Both the position numbers and the translations under genes were made by a program. A stretch of 57,630 nucleotides of DNA from Candidatus Sumerlaeaceae bacterium (GTDB taxonomy: Bacteria > Sumerlaeota > Sumerlaeia > Sumerlaeales > Sumerlaeaceae), in assembly GCA_019695055.1 (NCBI GenBank), contig JAIBAT010000144.1, positions 1 to 57,630 of the forward strand, read 5' to 3'. Under the pieces are notes generated by a model that was given only the letters and a program-made list of their open reading frames with translations, searched no databases and was not told the origin of the DNA. Positions 42,487-52,412 of this stretch are shown here, piece by piece. Every line of letters starts with the position of its first letter. Position 1 is the stretch's first letter.

Positions 42487-45264
42487 CTACTCAGGTTTTC
42501 TTGCCAGAAAGCGTTCTATGGCGTCGTTCGTATCGTGCTGCTGGCTCGCCAGAACCTCCGCCTGCTGGAGCAACGGTTCAATGTCGCGCCCGGCCAGGGC
42601 CATCTCCTCGATGGCGCCAGCCGTAAGGCTCAGGGAATCCGCCCCGATATTGGCCGCCGCGCCACGTATGCTGTGCGCAACCTTCTGCGCCCGGTTCATG
42701 TCCCGTTCGCTCAGGGCCAGCATGAGGCTTTCCATTTGCAGGCGCATGTTATCCATAAATCCATTGAGCAGCTCCGCGGCAAAGGCCGCATCGTTGTCGG
42801 TCACATCATTGAGGCGTTTGAGGTTTAGCATGGAAAAGCCTTGCGGCAAGGTTTGCACTGCGGGTTGGAGGCGTGTCAATGGAACAGGAGAATCCGGCGG
42901 CACGGGAAACCACTTTTCGAGTGTCGCGGCCAATGCAGCGATGCTGACGGGCTTGCCAAGATAGTCATCCATTCCCGCCACAAGGCATCGCTCGCGGTCG
43001 CCCTGCATGGCGTTGGCTGTCATGGCTATAATGATGGTGTGTCGGCGTCCCAGTTCTGCGCGCCGGATTTCAGCGGTTGCCTCAAAGCCGTCCATTTCGG
43101 GCATCTGGCAGTCCATTAATATAATGTCATAATGTATCCGCTTCGCCGCCGCCACACCCTCCAGCCCGTTCCCAGCCACATCCGTGCGGCATCCCATGCG
43201 GGCCAACATGCGCACTGCGACTTTCTGGTTGGTGGGATTGTCCTCCACCAGCAAAACCCGCAGTCCAAGGCTCCGGTACTTATCCGCAGCAGCCGTCGGT
43301 GCCGGCTCATCCCCGTCTCCTGTGCAGGTGGCCGCCAGAACGTCGAACAACATGGACTGTTTAACGGGCTTGCTGATCGTGCGCGCAAATTTCATTCCCT
43401 CCACCTCCCCCGCATCAATGCGGATGGTGGATGGCGTCAACAGCAGAAGGATGGTGTCCGCCAAAGTGGGATCGGCCTTGATCTGCTCCGGCAGATTTGC
43501 ACCGGTCGTGTCGAGCAGGTCCGAATCCACAATGGCCACATCAAAGGGTTCCCCGACGTCGGCGGCGCGGTGCAAGACGTCCAGCGCCGTATGGCCGGAG
43601 CGCGCAATCTGACAGTCCATGTTCCATGTGGCCAACAGTTGCTGAATGCTGAGGGCATTGACCTCGAACGGATCCACCACAAGGATCTTGAGGTGCTCCA
43701 CCAACCGACGGCGTTTTCGCCCTCTGCTTCCCGAGGACGATGCGTTGCTCTTTTCCAGCAGAACCGTGAACCAGAAAGTCGACCCCGCACCCGGTTTACT
43801 GTCCACACCCACCTGTCCGCCCATCAACTCGGCGAGTTGCTTGCACACGGCCAGCCCCAGTCCCGTGCCTCCGTAACGGCGCGAGTGTGTCGCATCGACC
43901 TGGCTGAAGGGATGAAAGAGTTTCTTCGCGGCGTCGGGGGCAATTCCGATACCCGTGTCCCGCACGGCAAACCGCATCACGGCCTCTCGCTGCGATTCCC
44001 GCACAACGCCAACCTCGATCACGACCTGCCCGCGATGGGTGAACTTGATGGCATTGTCGGTAAAGTTTGTAAGAATCTGACGGATGCGCCCCGGGTCACC
44101 CTTCACGTGGGTACCCACATGGGCATCTATCACCGATCCGATTTCCAGGCTCTTCTTGAAGGCCTTGGGAGCCAGTAGGTCCGTGACCTCCTCCACAATC
44201 TCGCGGAGGTCGAAGTCGACGTTCTCCATTTCCAGCTTCCCGGCCTCGATCTTCGAGAAATCCAGGATATCATTGATGATTCCCAGCAGGGCCTCGCCGG
44301 AAGTCCGGATGGTTTCTGAGAATTCCTTCTGGTCCGGGTTGAGATGGCTGTCGAGCAGCAACCCCGTCATGCCAATGATCGCGTTGAGTGGCGTGCGAAT
44401 CTCGTGGCTCATGGTCGCGAGAAATGCCGACTTGGCCTGACTGGCTTGCAAGGCCTGCTCACGGGCCTGTACCAGTTCGTTGATAATGTCCGTCACCATG
44501 ACGATGCCGCCGGGATCGCCCCCCACGTCGTACCAAGGCTCGATGGCCCAGTGGATATAGAGTTGCTGCCCGTCAGGGCGGACGAAAACATCCTCGGGGC
44601 AGTGAGTCGGCTCGCCCAACAGCGCCTTTGCAAAAATCTCGCCAAGGCGCGTGGGCAGGCCAGGCAGTATCTCTGGATGGAACAATCCGACGAGATCTTC
44701 ATCCCCGAGGCCGTAATCGGCCATCCACTTGCGGCTATGTGCCAAATAGCGCATGTCGCGGTCAAACATGGCCATGGCCACGGGAGCGCAGGAAATCACC
44801 TGTCTCAGAGTTCGTTGCTCGCGCCGCAAAACCCCCAGCAGGTGGTCGCGTTCCTGCTCGGCCGTCTTGCGTTCGGTCACATCGAGGCACGTGCCCACGA
44901 ATCCGGCGAAAACTCCCTGCGCGTCATAGCGCGGCGCGCCAAGATCCAGAATCCACCGGTATTGTCCGTCAGCCCGGCGCATCCGGTATTCCATCGAAAG
45001 ATTGCGCTGGCTGTGAAAAGCCTTTTCGTAAACCGCCAGGGCAAATTCCCGATCATCCGGGTGAAGGCACTCCACCCAGCTCTCTCCCATTTCAGTGGGA
45101 GCAACTCGGCCCGCAAATTCCCGCCAAAGCCGGTTCACATAGACTGCGCGGTTGTCCGGGCTGGTCATCCACATCATGACCGGCGCCGACTCGCACGATA
45201 GCGCAAGTTCTTCGGCGGTCAAGCGCCGCTTCAAGCGGGTGGTGGTTCCGGTGGAGCGTGGCAA
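42487..45264 (-). CDS. Hybrid sensor histidine kinase (PAS-PAS-HisKA-HATPase-REC-REC-Hpt)
   Basis: 925 residues, no membrane segment. Two PAS domains (about 20-135 and 150-265; first with PAC motif [20 protein letters not shown]), HisKA with the phospho-acceptor His287 in [10 protein letters not shown], an ATPase domain with [12 protein letters not shown], a first receiver near 525-640, a second receiver near 660-785 ([27 protein letters not shown]) and a C-terminal Hpt with His in [12 protein letters not shown]. The first receiver has VVDPFE instead of an acidic pair and may be inactive. A complete BarA/ArcB-like phosphorelay; its output regulator is not adjacent. Confidence 0.9.
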   Translation of the reverse strand: MPRSTGTTTRLKRRLTAEELALSCESAPVMMWMTSPDNRAVYVNRLWREFAGRVAPTEMGESWVECLHPDDREFALAVYEKAFHSQRNLSMEYRMRRADGQYRWILDLGAPRYDAQGVFAGFVGTCLDVTERKTAEQERDHLLGVLRREQRTLRQVISCAPVAMAMFDRDMRYLAHSRKWMADYGLGDEDLVGLFHPEILPGLPTRLGEIFAKALLGEPTHCPEDVFVRPDGQQLYIHWAIEPWYDVGGDPGGIVMVTDIINELVQAREQALQASQAKSAFLATMSHEIRTPLNAIIGMTGLLLDSHLNPDQKEFSETIRTSGEALLGIINDILDFSKIEAGKLEMENVDFDLREIVEEVTDLLAPKAFKKSLEIGSVIDAHVGTHVKGDPGRIRQILTNFTDNAIKFTHRGQVVIEVGVVRESQREAVMRFAVRDTGIGIAPDAAKKLFHPFSQVDATHSRRYGGTGLGLAVCKQLAELMGGQVGVDSKPGAGSTFWFTVLLEKSNASSSGSRGRKRRRLVEHLKILVVDPFEVNALSIQQLLATWNMDCQIARSGHTALDVLHRAADVGEPFDVAIVDSDLLDTTGANLPEQIKADPTLADTILLLLTPSTIRIDAGEVEGMKFARTISKPVKQSMLFDVLAATCTGDGDEPAPTAAADKYRSLGLRVLLVEDNPTNQKVAVRMLARMGCRTDVAGNGLEGVAAAKRIHYDIILMDCQMPEMDGFEATAEIRRAELGRRHTIIIAMTANAMQGDRERCLVAGMDDYLGKPVSIAALAATLEKWFPVPPDSPVPLTRLQPAVQTLPQGFSMLNLKRLNDVTDNDAAFAAELLNGFMDNMRLQMESLMLALSERDMNRAQKVAHSIRGAAANIGADSLSLTAGAIEEMALAGRDIEPLLQQAEVLASQQHDTNDAIERFLARKPE

Positions 45265-45377
45265 AAATAGTTACCTGAGTCTTCCTGGTCCTCCCCCAGA
45301 CCCAAGTATGGCACCACAATCTGTTTTCGGCAATCAAGCCCAACTATAGAGGCCCGTGCCCCAGCTCCACCATGGCC

Positions 45378-46619
45378 TTAAGCCAGTGCTTTCAAGGCTT
45401 CCCGCACCACATCGCCCATGGGCAATCCCCGCGGGCACGCCCTGGCGATGCGCTCCCAGTCCAGTCGACGCAGTGACTCGCGTGCCATTTCCGGCATTTC
45501 CGCGAAGCATTGGCGTGCATGGTGTGTGTCGCCATAGCTGGTATGGTACATCATGAATCTCATCACGTCTGCGATGAGTGCGTCGCACCCATCCCCGGCT
45601 TCGCAGAACTTCGCACATCCGGCGCAATACGACGAGGAAGTTGCCTCGGCATAGGATTTCAAGGCCCGCCAATCCCCGGCAGTAAGCTTATTGCTGCTCA
45701 ACGCGGCCGACGTATTCGCGGTAAGGATGGTCAAGTTTGGCATTTGGGAGCATACCGCTGCGATTTGCTCGTTCTCCCAAATGGCCTTCAGCTTTGCCTG
45801 ATGGGGCGTCATCCCCTTTTGCAGAAACCGCCCGGCCAGTTTGATCTCTTCCTCGCTTGCCGTGCTCACCGGACCACCACCCTGAGTCTTCATCGCTGTG
45901 AGCCCTATACCCGCCTTGGTGCAGGCTTCCACGCCGCGCTTCATCGCATCACCGTGCATGATACGATAATTGTAGGTCAGCATGATGCCGTCGATATAAC
46001 CAAGGGCCGGTGCCGCCGCCAGCAGGTCCTCCATGTTCTTGTGGGTGCTGAACCCGAAGAACTTTATCTTCCCATCCTTCTTCGCCTTCTCCGCCCACGC
46101 CTTGATTTCCGGACCGCCCACCTCATTGATTCCGTTGATTCCGTGCGCGAAGATCAGGTCCACATAGTCTGTTTTCATCCGCTTCAAGGAAAGCTCAAGA
46201 TGGTCGGTCATTCCTTTTGCGTCCCGCGCGCCGGTCTTTGTGACTAGGAACACATTTTTCCGTTCCTGCGGGAACTTCTCGAAGAACATCCCGATGCCCT
46301 CTTCGCTCTTGCCGCCGCCGTAGCCGTTCGCCGTGTCCCAGTAGGTCACCCCCCAGTCCAGGCACTTGCGCAGCATCATCTGGTTATTGGGAATGTCATA
46401 CATTCCACCCATGGACAGGATGGAGACGTTGCGGCCGGTCCTGCCGAACGGCCGGGTCGCCACTTTCGCGCCCTGCGGGATCGCCGGCGATGGCGCTGCC
46501 GTGCCGGTCGTCTCCTCCGCTGCGCTTGAACCCGCAGCAACCATCATTGTGCCGAGGGCCGCAATTCCCGCCCCGGCCATAAATCCACGTCTTGATACGC
46601 CCTTCTCTTCACTTGTCAT
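45378..46619 (-). CDS. TAT-exported aldo/keto reductase with C-terminal Cys cluster
   Basis: 413 residues from ATG 46619 (GGGGAGA upstream). The N-terminus has a twin-Arg signal SRRGFMAGAG and a hydrophobic stretch. The AKR tetrad is Asp95, Tyr100, Lys128 and His159 (WDTANGYGGG, TKTG, FAHGING). Beyond the barrel, YCAGCAKFCEAGDGC supplies Cys332, 335, 339 and 345, a likely iron-sulfur site. ATGA overlap with the NapH/NapG-like gene couples it to an electron donor or acceptor. Substrate unknown; the reaction would occur outside the cytoplasm, where NADPH is not available. Confidence 0.85.
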   Translation of the reverse strand: MTSEEKGVSRRGFMAGAGIAALGTMMVAAGSSAAEETTGTAAPSPAIPQGAKVATRPFGRTGRNVSILSMGGMYDIPNNQMMLRKCLDWGVTYWDTANGYGGGKSEEGIGMFFEKFPQERKNVFLVTKTGARDAKGMTDHLELSLKRMKTDYVDLIFAHGINGINEVGGPEIKAWAEKAKKDGKIKFFGFSTHKNMEDLLAAAPALGYIDGIMLTYNYRIMHGDAMKRGVEACTKAGIGLTAMKTQGGGPVSTASEEEIKLAGRFLQKGMTPHQAKLKAIWENEQIAAVCSQMPNLTILTANTSAALSSNKLTAGDWRALKSYAEATSSSYCAGCAKFCEAGDGCDALIADVMRFMMYHTSYGDTHHARQCFAEMPEMARESLRRLDWERIARACPRGLPMGDVVREALKALA

Positions 46620-48370
46620 GATTCTCCCCTTTTCAGTCTTAAGGAATTTCGTTTGTTCCTCGTTTCGTTCTCCGCGCTTACGCGAATCGCCCGCAATCCG
46701 CTCACCGGGCATTCGTGTTCGCACACACCACACCCTATGCAGTGATCCACATCCACGCAGGGTGCCTGCAGTCGCACTTCCACCCGGACCATTTCACCGG
46801 CACTGAAGCCACCCTCGCCCGCCAAGGTCACAGTATTTTCCGTGTTCGCGGAAATCCGTATCCGTCGCCCTCCGTTGTCCGCGGACGCGAGGTGGTAATC
46901 CCCCGAGGCGAATTGCCCCGGATGCATACGGTGCCCGCCCAGGGTCACCACTGCATTCTCGGCGGCGACCACTTTCCGTAAGGCGCCACGCACAGGTTCA
47001 AAGGACTCCCGAACGTAGATCGCCTTCGGTGTCACCGGGCAATTCTCCTCGCACACGATGCACGGCGTGCCCATGGCCCATGGCAGGCAGCGCCCACGAT
47101 CCACAAAGGCGGTTCCCATGCGGATTGGCCCGGCGTCATGGTATTTCCCACGGCCCTGCTTTTCCTCCAGCGATATGGGCCGAATGGCCGCCGTTGGGCA
47201 GACATGGCCGCAGGCCGTACAGTTCAACTGGCAGCCACTGGTCCCAATCCGAAAGTTCAGGACCGGAGTCCAAAGGTTCTCAATACCGCCATCAATACCT
47301 GCGGGCATGATGATGTTCGTCGGGCAGACCCGCATACATTGCCCGCACTTGATGCACCGCTGCAGGAACTCCTCTTCCGCGAGTGATCCGGGCGGCCGTA
47401 TTGTTCGCGGGTGATAATTGGCACCCAGCGTTGCGCCCGTGCGGATCGCCGGAACCGCAAGGAAGCCTGTCGCAAATGAGGCCAGCACGGCGCGCCGACC
47501 CAAATCCGGCGCGGGCAAATCAGGCTCCACCGAGGGTTTTGCCCGGTAGGTTATCAGGTTCTTCGAGCAAAACCCCTTAATGCAGTTCATGCACATCAGG
47601 CACTCGCTCAACCTCAGTTTCATTGCGGGGTCCGCTGCGCCTTCGCAGTGGCTCTCGCAGAGATCGCACTGGGTGCATCCCGGACCGACCTTGGCGATGC
47701 GGAACACCGCGAACCGACTCAGTAGCCCGAGCAAGGCGCCTGTGGGGCAAATGAACCGGCAGAAGAACCTCGGGATCACGAAGTTCATCAGCAGCGCGGC
47801 CACGAACACCGCGCCGACAACCCACGCACCTTCATAGTGCCTTGCGCCGCCGCCGACTGTGCTTCCCATGCTTCCGGCAATCGGCAGCAATGCCAGATTC
47901 ACGGAACGATGCGCCAGCGGAATGGGATCAAGCAATCCTGTGACCAGCGTCGAGCCGCTTCCAAAGGGAAACGCAGCCATTGCAAGGAACGCGATCAAGA
48001 CATAATACTTGATGACCTGTCCCTTGCGATACCGGTTTGCGTCCATCTTTCCCCGGGGCTTCAGAGTCCGCGTGGCGATCCATCCGAAGACCTGGTGCAA
48101 TGTTCCAAACGGGCAGACCCAACCGCAAAACACCCGGCCAAAAACGATGGTGACTGCGATCGTCAGCAGCGCCCACGATAGCCCGGCATAAAGCCTGTGC
48201 GTCGTAAGCAGCGTGCCAATTGCCACCAATGGATCAAGGTCCAGCAAGAGATTCACCGGCCAGCCGCGAAGCTGCCACCATTCCGTGCCGAAAGTCATTG
48301 CCACGCAGAACCAAAGGAACAGCAACAGAAAGAACACCTGCGAAATCCGACGCACGAGGAGAATGCTCAT
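46616..48370 (-). CDS. NapH-NapG-like fused membrane polyferredoxin
   Basis: 584 residues. The first half is NapH-like: about five helices with FCGWVCP (Cys82, 86) and FCRFICP (Cys204, 208), then two ferredoxin motifs (Cys232-242, Cys257-268). At 292-293 a twin Arg precedes a hydrophobic run (GRRAVLASFATGFLAVPA), and the rest resembles NapG: CIKCGQCMRVCP, CQLNCTACGHVCP, CLP...CIVCEENCP and CIGCGVCEHECP. Together it could pass electrons from quinol to periplasmic partners. Overlaps on both sides (ATGA) place it in a four-gene operon. Confidence 0.85.
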   Translation of the reverse strand: MSILLVRRISQVFFLLLFLWFCVAMTFGTEWWQLRGWPVNLLLDLDPLVAIGTLLTTHRLYAGLSWALLTIAVTIVFGRVFCGWVCPFGTLHQVFGWIATRTLKPRGKMDANRYRKGQVIKYYVLIAFLAMAAFPFGSGSTLVTGLLDPIPLAHRSVNLALLPIAGSMGSTVGGGARHYEGAWVVGAVFVAALLMNFVIPRFFCRFICPTGALLGLLSRFAVFRIAKVGPGCTQCDLCESHCEGAADPAMKLRLSECLMCMNCIKGFCSKNLITYRAKPSVEPDLPAPDLGRRAVLASFATGFLAVPAIRTGATLGANYHPRTIRPPGSLAEEEFLQRCIKCGQCMRVCPTNIIMPAGIDGGIENLWTPVLNFRIGTSGCQLNCTACGHVCPTAAIRPISLEEKQGRGKYHDAGPIRMGTAFVDRGRCLPWAMGTPCIVCEENCPVTPKAIYVRESFEPVRGALRKVVAAENAVVTLGGHRMHPGQFASGDYHLASADNGGRRIRISANTENTVTLAGEGGFSAGEMVRVEVRLQAPCVDVDHCIGCGVCEHECPVSGLRAIRVSAENETRNKRNSLRLKRGES

Positions 48371-49350
48371 ATGTTCACCTCCTCGGGATTCAGCGACTTA
48401 TAATCCGCCGTGCCACAGCCGGCTGCGGCAGCGCGGCCAATGTACGGCAGATCCGCGGCGCTGCGCCCCAGCAGCGTCGCGCCAAAGGCATCGGCCGCAA
48501 CCTGATCCGTGCTGACGATGAGCGTATCGGTCTGTTTAAGATCCGCCGTCGAACCGCCCGTCGGCCCGTTTGACATCATCGTCGTGGTTCCGTCCAGCAC
48601 CACAAGCGTTGGACGCATCATCGTCGCCAGTTCCGAGATGATGGTGTTGATATCCTGATGGAAAATGTTTCTCCGTCCGCCAAGCAATCCGTACCAGTTC
48701 TTCATGGTCATGGACGCACCGCTGCGGTGATGGTCCTTGACCGGCGCAATACCGATAACGCGATTCACACCGTCCAGCGGCTCGCGCAGGAGCGGCCAGT
48801 CGCGAATCAGTGCGCCGCCTTTCAACGTAAACGGCGCGAAAGCCGACGACCTTGGACGCATGAGGCGCGCACCGCACGCTGCGGCTGCCTCTTCAATTCC
48901 TGTCAGCCGGAAGCAACTGTCCGGGTCGTTGATCGGGTTGTCCGAGATCCGCACTTCCCGCGCGCCCGCTTTCAGGCAAAGCCCCGCGATCTCACGCACC
49001 AGTTCCGGATTCGACGTCGCTGACAAGATCGGCGGTGTCGCAAATGCGGCGTTAACCTTTAACAGTACACAATCACCCTTTCGGATGAATCTCTCGATAC
49101 CACCCATGGCCGCGAGCGCTGCCGTCAGCGTCGCCACGCGATCCTTCCCGTGGGAGATCGCCATCTTTGCCCCGGAATCCTCCACGGCAAATCCCGGAAG
49201 TTGAAATCCATCGGCCTGTTCCTGCCTGCCCGATGGTCCATCCTTGTCATAGGCCAGCCAACCCACGGCACCCACGGCCGCCAGGGAGGCGCCCGCCTGG
49301 GCCACGCGCAGCATGAAACGCCGCCGCGAGAGATCGCCGTGGTCGTTCAT
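48367..49350 (-). CDS. TAT-exported DUF362 domain protein
   Basis: 327 residues from ATG 49350, coupled as ATGA to the upstream gene. A twin-Arg signal SRRRFMLRV is followed by a hydrophobic segment. The DUF362 fold is supported by FIRKGDCVLLKVNAA, the metal-or-cluster region ISDNPINDPDSCF, VKDHHRSGASMTMKNWYG and VVLDGTTTMMSNGPTGG. Many DUF362 proteins carry a ferredoxin domain; this one does not, but the adjacent gene encodes six such motifs. Function of DUF362 is unknown. Confidence 0.82.
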   Translation of the reverse strand: MNDHGDLSRRRFMLRVAQAGASLAAVGAVGWLAYDKDGPSGRQEQADGFQLPGFAVEDSGAKMAISHGKDRVATLTAALAAMGGIERFIRKGDCVLLKVNAAFATPPILSATSNPELVREIAGLCLKAGAREVRISDNPINDPDSCFRLTGIEEAAAACGARLMRPRSSAFAPFTLKGGALIRDWPLLREPLDGVNRVIGIAPVKDHHRSGASMTMKNWYGLLGGRRNIFHQDINTIISELATMMRPTLVVLDGTTTMMSNGPTGGSTADLKQTDTLIVSTDQVAADAFGATLLGRSAADLPYIGRAAAAGCGTADYKSLNPEEVNI

Positions 49351-50369
49351 TTGCCGGTCTCCCGGATTGCAGCGTCCAGCTTTGCCGCCAGGGCACTGGC
49401 GGCTTCCGCGGTCCGGGCTGCATGAACCCCAACCACGAAGTTTCCAACAGCAAAGACCAATTCCGTATCGCCCAGCATGTTCGCACCGCGAATGCCCGGA
49501 ACGGCTGAAGGCGGCGGGGCGATGTTCTCGCCGCCCATGTCGCGCGTCAGCATGGTGTGATATGCGGCCGCGAGTTCCGCCGCCTCGGCCGGTGACTGGC
49601 GCCGACTGAGGAATGCGGTCGTTGTGGTACCACCGATGGTGTAATCGGCGGTCACCACATTGTCCCATTTATCAAACCCAAATGCGTCCTTCAGAAGAAG
49701 GGCCGCCGAGTTCGGCAACAGATTCTCCCGTGGAAGCAGGTCCAGGGCCGAAAGCTCGGTCTTGGGAGCAGCGTTTGCCCTCACAAAATTGCGGCAGGTC
49801 TCCATGATGGAGGCTGCCAACTCCGGACTGATTTCGGAGGCGATGGCTTCCACATAGTGGCGGCCATGGCTCACAAACAGCGATGCACCGGCAGTGTAGG
49901 CAAACGGCCCCACGTCGGCGGGTTGCGCATCGCTGCGACGCTGGTTGCTGAACACCGCGAAGGCGTTAAGCGGCGAACCCATGTCATAAACGAACAGCTC
50001 AAACCAGGCGGCTGGTTTCGCAGCGTCTGCGACGCGCTGGCAGGTGAGGCTCTCGAACCCGCATTCGAGGTAAAGCTCGGCCTTGCCGTCGATCTTGTCC
50101 GAGAGTGATTCGCGGTCAAATGTTTCCGCGGCACCCATCACTTTCAGAGATGCTGGAAGCAGCGCGGCAAAACCAGACCCTGCTTCGGCCTGGCCCGGCG
50201 AACCGCCATCATCGTGTTCCGAGGTTTCGGCCGGTGGGCTAAACAGCGCCGCATCGTAGCGAAATTGCTTCTGGTAGACGGCAAAAGCGATAGCCACCAG
50301 CGCGACCAGAATGAGCGCGCCCACAGCACTCTCGACGGCGGAGGCCGTCGTTTTCCTGCCAACGGCCAC
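49347..50369 (-). CDS. DUF6599-like membrane-anchored protein
   Basis: 340 residues from GTG 50369, with GGGGGAG nine bases upstream; TTG 50387 in the same frame is an alternative. A single N-terminal helix (VGALILVALVAIAFAVY) anchors a periplasmic domain containing DKIDGKAELYLECGFESLTCQ and NAFAVFSNQRR, which I associate with DUF6599. No cofactor motif is visible. It opens the redox operon and may be a structural or substrate-binding subunit. Confidence 0.7.
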   Translation of the reverse strand: MAVGRKTTASAVESAVGALILVALVAIAFAVYQKQFRYDAALFSPPAETSEHDDGGSPGQAEAGSGFAALLPASLKVMGAAETFDRESLSDKIDGKAELYLECGFESLTCQRVADAAKPAAWFELFVYDMGSPLNAFAVFSNQRRSDAQPADVGPFAYTAGASLFVSHGRHYVEAIASEISPELAASIMETCRNFVRANAAPKTELSALDLLPRENLLPNSAALLLKDAFGFDKWDNVVTADYTIGGTTTTAFLSRRQSPAEAAELAAAYHTMLTRDMGGENIAPPPSAVPGIRGANMLGDTELVFAVGNFVVGVHAARTAEAASALAAKLDAAIRETGK

Positions 50370-50435
50370 AGTATGGCACTCCCCCAATTCAATGGGGTCC
50401 TACCAGTGCCCCTGTGATGCAAGGAGATTCTGGGG

Positions 50436-51644
50436 TTAAGGCGCCCCTGGTGCCGGTTGATGAGAAACACTTCCCGCCTGCGCCGGGGTGCCCTCAACGG
50501 CGGGTGCACCGTGCGGGGCCTCGGGCAGGAAGAAGAAAAGGATGCCGATGATGAGATAGACTGAGAGTAGCTGCACTCCCTCGATCCAGTTGCATTCGCC
50601 GTCGCCGCTGATCTGGCAGACGAGCCAGACGGCAAGGACGACGGCGGCGACCTCGGGCAGGGTGAATTCGAGGTCCATGGGGCGCCCGAAGAGGTAGCTG
50701 GCGAACACGAGAACGGGCGTTACGAAGAGCGCGATCTGGAGGCTTGATCCGATGGTGATGCCGAGACTGAGGTCCATCTTGTTCTTCATGGCGACGAGGA
50801 CGGCGGTGGAATGCTCGGCGGCGTTGCCGACGGTGGCGACGATGATGACACCGACGAACATCTCGGTGAGGCCGAGGCTGGCGCGGGCTGCCTCGACGCT
50901 GCCGACGAGGAACTCGCTCATGACTGCCACGAGGACAGTGGCGCCAGCGAGAATGCCGACGGCCTTGCCCACGGGCCAGATTTCGCCGAGGGCGTGGTCA
51001 TGGGGCGCGGCGTCGGCCGGGCCGCCGAACAGACCCTTGTGCGTGACCAGAGAGAACATGAGCCAGAGCACATAGGTCGCGAAGAGCACAAGGGCGATGG
51101 CCAGGGACAGCTTTTGCTCGGCCTGCGGGGTCCAGGCGCCGGGATAGCGATCGGCGGCCATGTGGAAAATGGTCGGGATGACCAGCCCAATGGCCGCGAG
51201 GCAAAGGGAGGTGGCGCTGACACGGGCTCCGGTCGTGTTGAACCGCTGGTGTGGAAACCGCGCGCCGCCGGCCACGATGGCTGCGCCGAGCACGAGGAGA
51301 ATGTTGCCGATGATGGAACCAGTGATGGACGCCTTCACGACGCCGGTCAGCCCCTTGGACAGCGCCATGAGTGCGATGATCAGCTCCGCGGCGTTGCCGA
51401 AGGTGGCGTTCAGAAGTCCGCCGATGCCGGCGCCGGCCCGCTCGCCGAGGTGCTCGGTGGCGCGGCCCATCCAGCCAGCGAGGGGAATGATGGCGATGCC
51501 GGCAATGATGAACAGCAAAGTATCGTTCTTCCAGGCGGGCACAAACCGGACGGCAAAAGCCACCGGGATGGCCAGCAGCAGCCAGTCGAGGGGCTGGAAG
51601 AGCCCGGGAGACTTCGCGTGGTCTTTGGCGGTCAAATCAGACAC
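50436..51644 (-). CDS. Calcium/proton (cation) antiporter, CAX/ChaA family
   Basis: 402 residues, about eleven helices. The two inverted signature motifs [13 protein letters not shown] and [14 protein letters not shown] carry the Glu residues that bind the cation. A His/Asp-rich loop (APHDHALGE) lies between the halves. It exchanges Ca2+ or another divalent ion for protons. GTG 51644 is preferred because GGAG lies 8 nt upstream; the longer open frame crosses a G-rich repeat. It lies 66 nt upstream of the redox operon on the same strand and might be co-transcribed. Confidence 0.9.
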   Translation of the reverse strand: MSDLTAKDHAKSPGLFQPLDWLLLAIPVAFAVRFVPAWKNDTLLFIIAGIAIIPLAGWMGRATEHLGERAGAGIGGLLNATFGNAAELIIALMALSKGLTGVVKASITGSIIGNILLVLGAAIVAGGARFPHQRFNTTGARVSATSLCLAAIGLVIPTIFHMAADRYPGAWTPQAEQKLSLAIALVLFATYVLWLMFSLVTHKGLFGGPADAAPHDHALGEIWPVGKAVGILAGATVLVAVMSEFLVGSVEAARASLGLTEMFVGVIIVATVGNAAEHSTAVLVAMKNKMDLSLGITIGSSLQIALFVTPVLVFASYLFGRPMDLEFTLPEVAAVVLAVWLVCQISGDGECNWIEGVQLLSVYLIIGILFFFLPEAPHGAPAVEGTPAQAGSVSHQPAPGAP

Positions 51645-51768
51645 TTGGCGCTCCGTAAGTGGATTAAAATCGTGATGGTCATGGCGTGGGTTCCGGGCAA
51701 TGGCAAATGAAAGTGGCCAATGGAGGCGAGTGGGCACTCTGAACCAGTGAATCTGTCGCCCTCCCCCA

Positions 51769-51798
51769 GGGGGGGAGGGGGGGAGGGGGGGAGGGGGG
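51769..51798. repeat. GGGGGGGA octamer tandem repeat
   Basis: Three perfect GGGGGGGA units followed by GGGGGG, preceded by CCCCC at 51763-51767. The plus strand could form a G-quadruplex. Located 125 nt upstream of the antiporter start. Confidence 0.85.
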
Positions 51799-52005
51799 TA
51801 ATTGCACATTTTGCGTGGCAATTTTGTTTAAGCGCTGTAAATGCAATGGTGTACGACTCGAAAAAATCGGTGTTTAATTTGCTTTTATTAGCATTCATTT
51901 GCAATTTCGATCGGTCTAAGCGCGCGTTGTTAGCGTCTGAATTGCACGTTCTTGACGCTGTTTGCGCGGGGGGCACGTTTGGGGTTTGTTTGATCAAGAT
52001 GATTG

Positions 52006-52071
52006 GACTATGGCATAATGGAAAGGCTTTGCCTATTCCCCCACGACCCCTTGCAGCCCCTTACAGACCCA
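52006..52071 (+). repeat. Dispersed 66-nt repeat, copy B
   Basis: Gap-free match, 52 of 66 positions, to the minus strand of 24711-24776. The shared core is GGCTTTGCCTATTCCC. Both copies lie in long intergenic stretches. Confidence 0.65.
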
Positions 52072-52180
52072 TAAGCTCTCCCCGACCGAACAAAACAATC
52101 GGTTGAGTCGGGGGATAGGCCAACTGTTTAATGCGGCGCAACGAGCGGCGCAACGAAACTCCGGGGTCACCTGGTGCGCC

Positions 52181-52304
52181 TCTGGTGGGTCAGGCATCGA
52201 AACGTCCTGTGGTTCAACCGCGTTGCGGTTGGAGGTTAAGGGGGGCGGGTTCCGCGGGCTGCGCCTGCGGCTATTCATGTTGGACCCCTTCGGGGTCCGG
52301 TCGG
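52181..52304 (+). repeat. 124-bp three-hairpin repeat, left copy
   Basis: Same length and orientation as 53102-53225 and largely identical. It contains three hairpins: CAACCGC-GTT-GCGGTTG, a CCGCGGGC/GCCTGCGG stem and GGACCCC-TTC-GGGGTCC. The copies bracket the toxin-antitoxin pair. Confidence 0.8.
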
Positions 52305-52412
52305 TTCAGGTGCTATTGAACGAACATCGGTTCGGCGATTGTACCAGATTTTGCGTGCAATGGAGTACGTCTTCCTAATGATGATTGTATTGTTTCGAAA
52401 GGATTACGACCG

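Larger units (their letters stand above)
51645..52412. other. 768-nt intergenic stretch with simple and dispersed repeats
   Basis: No supportable gene. It contains a G7A tandem tract (51769-51798), an A/T-rich segment (about 51825-51950), copy B of a 66-nt dispersed repeat (52006-52071) and the left copy of a 124-bp repeat (52181-52304). The A/T-rich part contrasts strongly with the rest of the window and may hold promoters. Confidence 0.7.

Noticed and set aside
43132..44178. A 348-codon plus-strand frame inside the hybrid kinase gene
   Set aside because: Antisense to receiver and ATPase domains with clear motifs; no ribosome site or family features.
52033..52278. Small minus-strand frames over both 124-bp repeats with similar peptides
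   Set aside because: The similarity comes from the repeated DNA and its hairpins; no start signal, and such peptides are a known annotation artefact of palindromic repeats.
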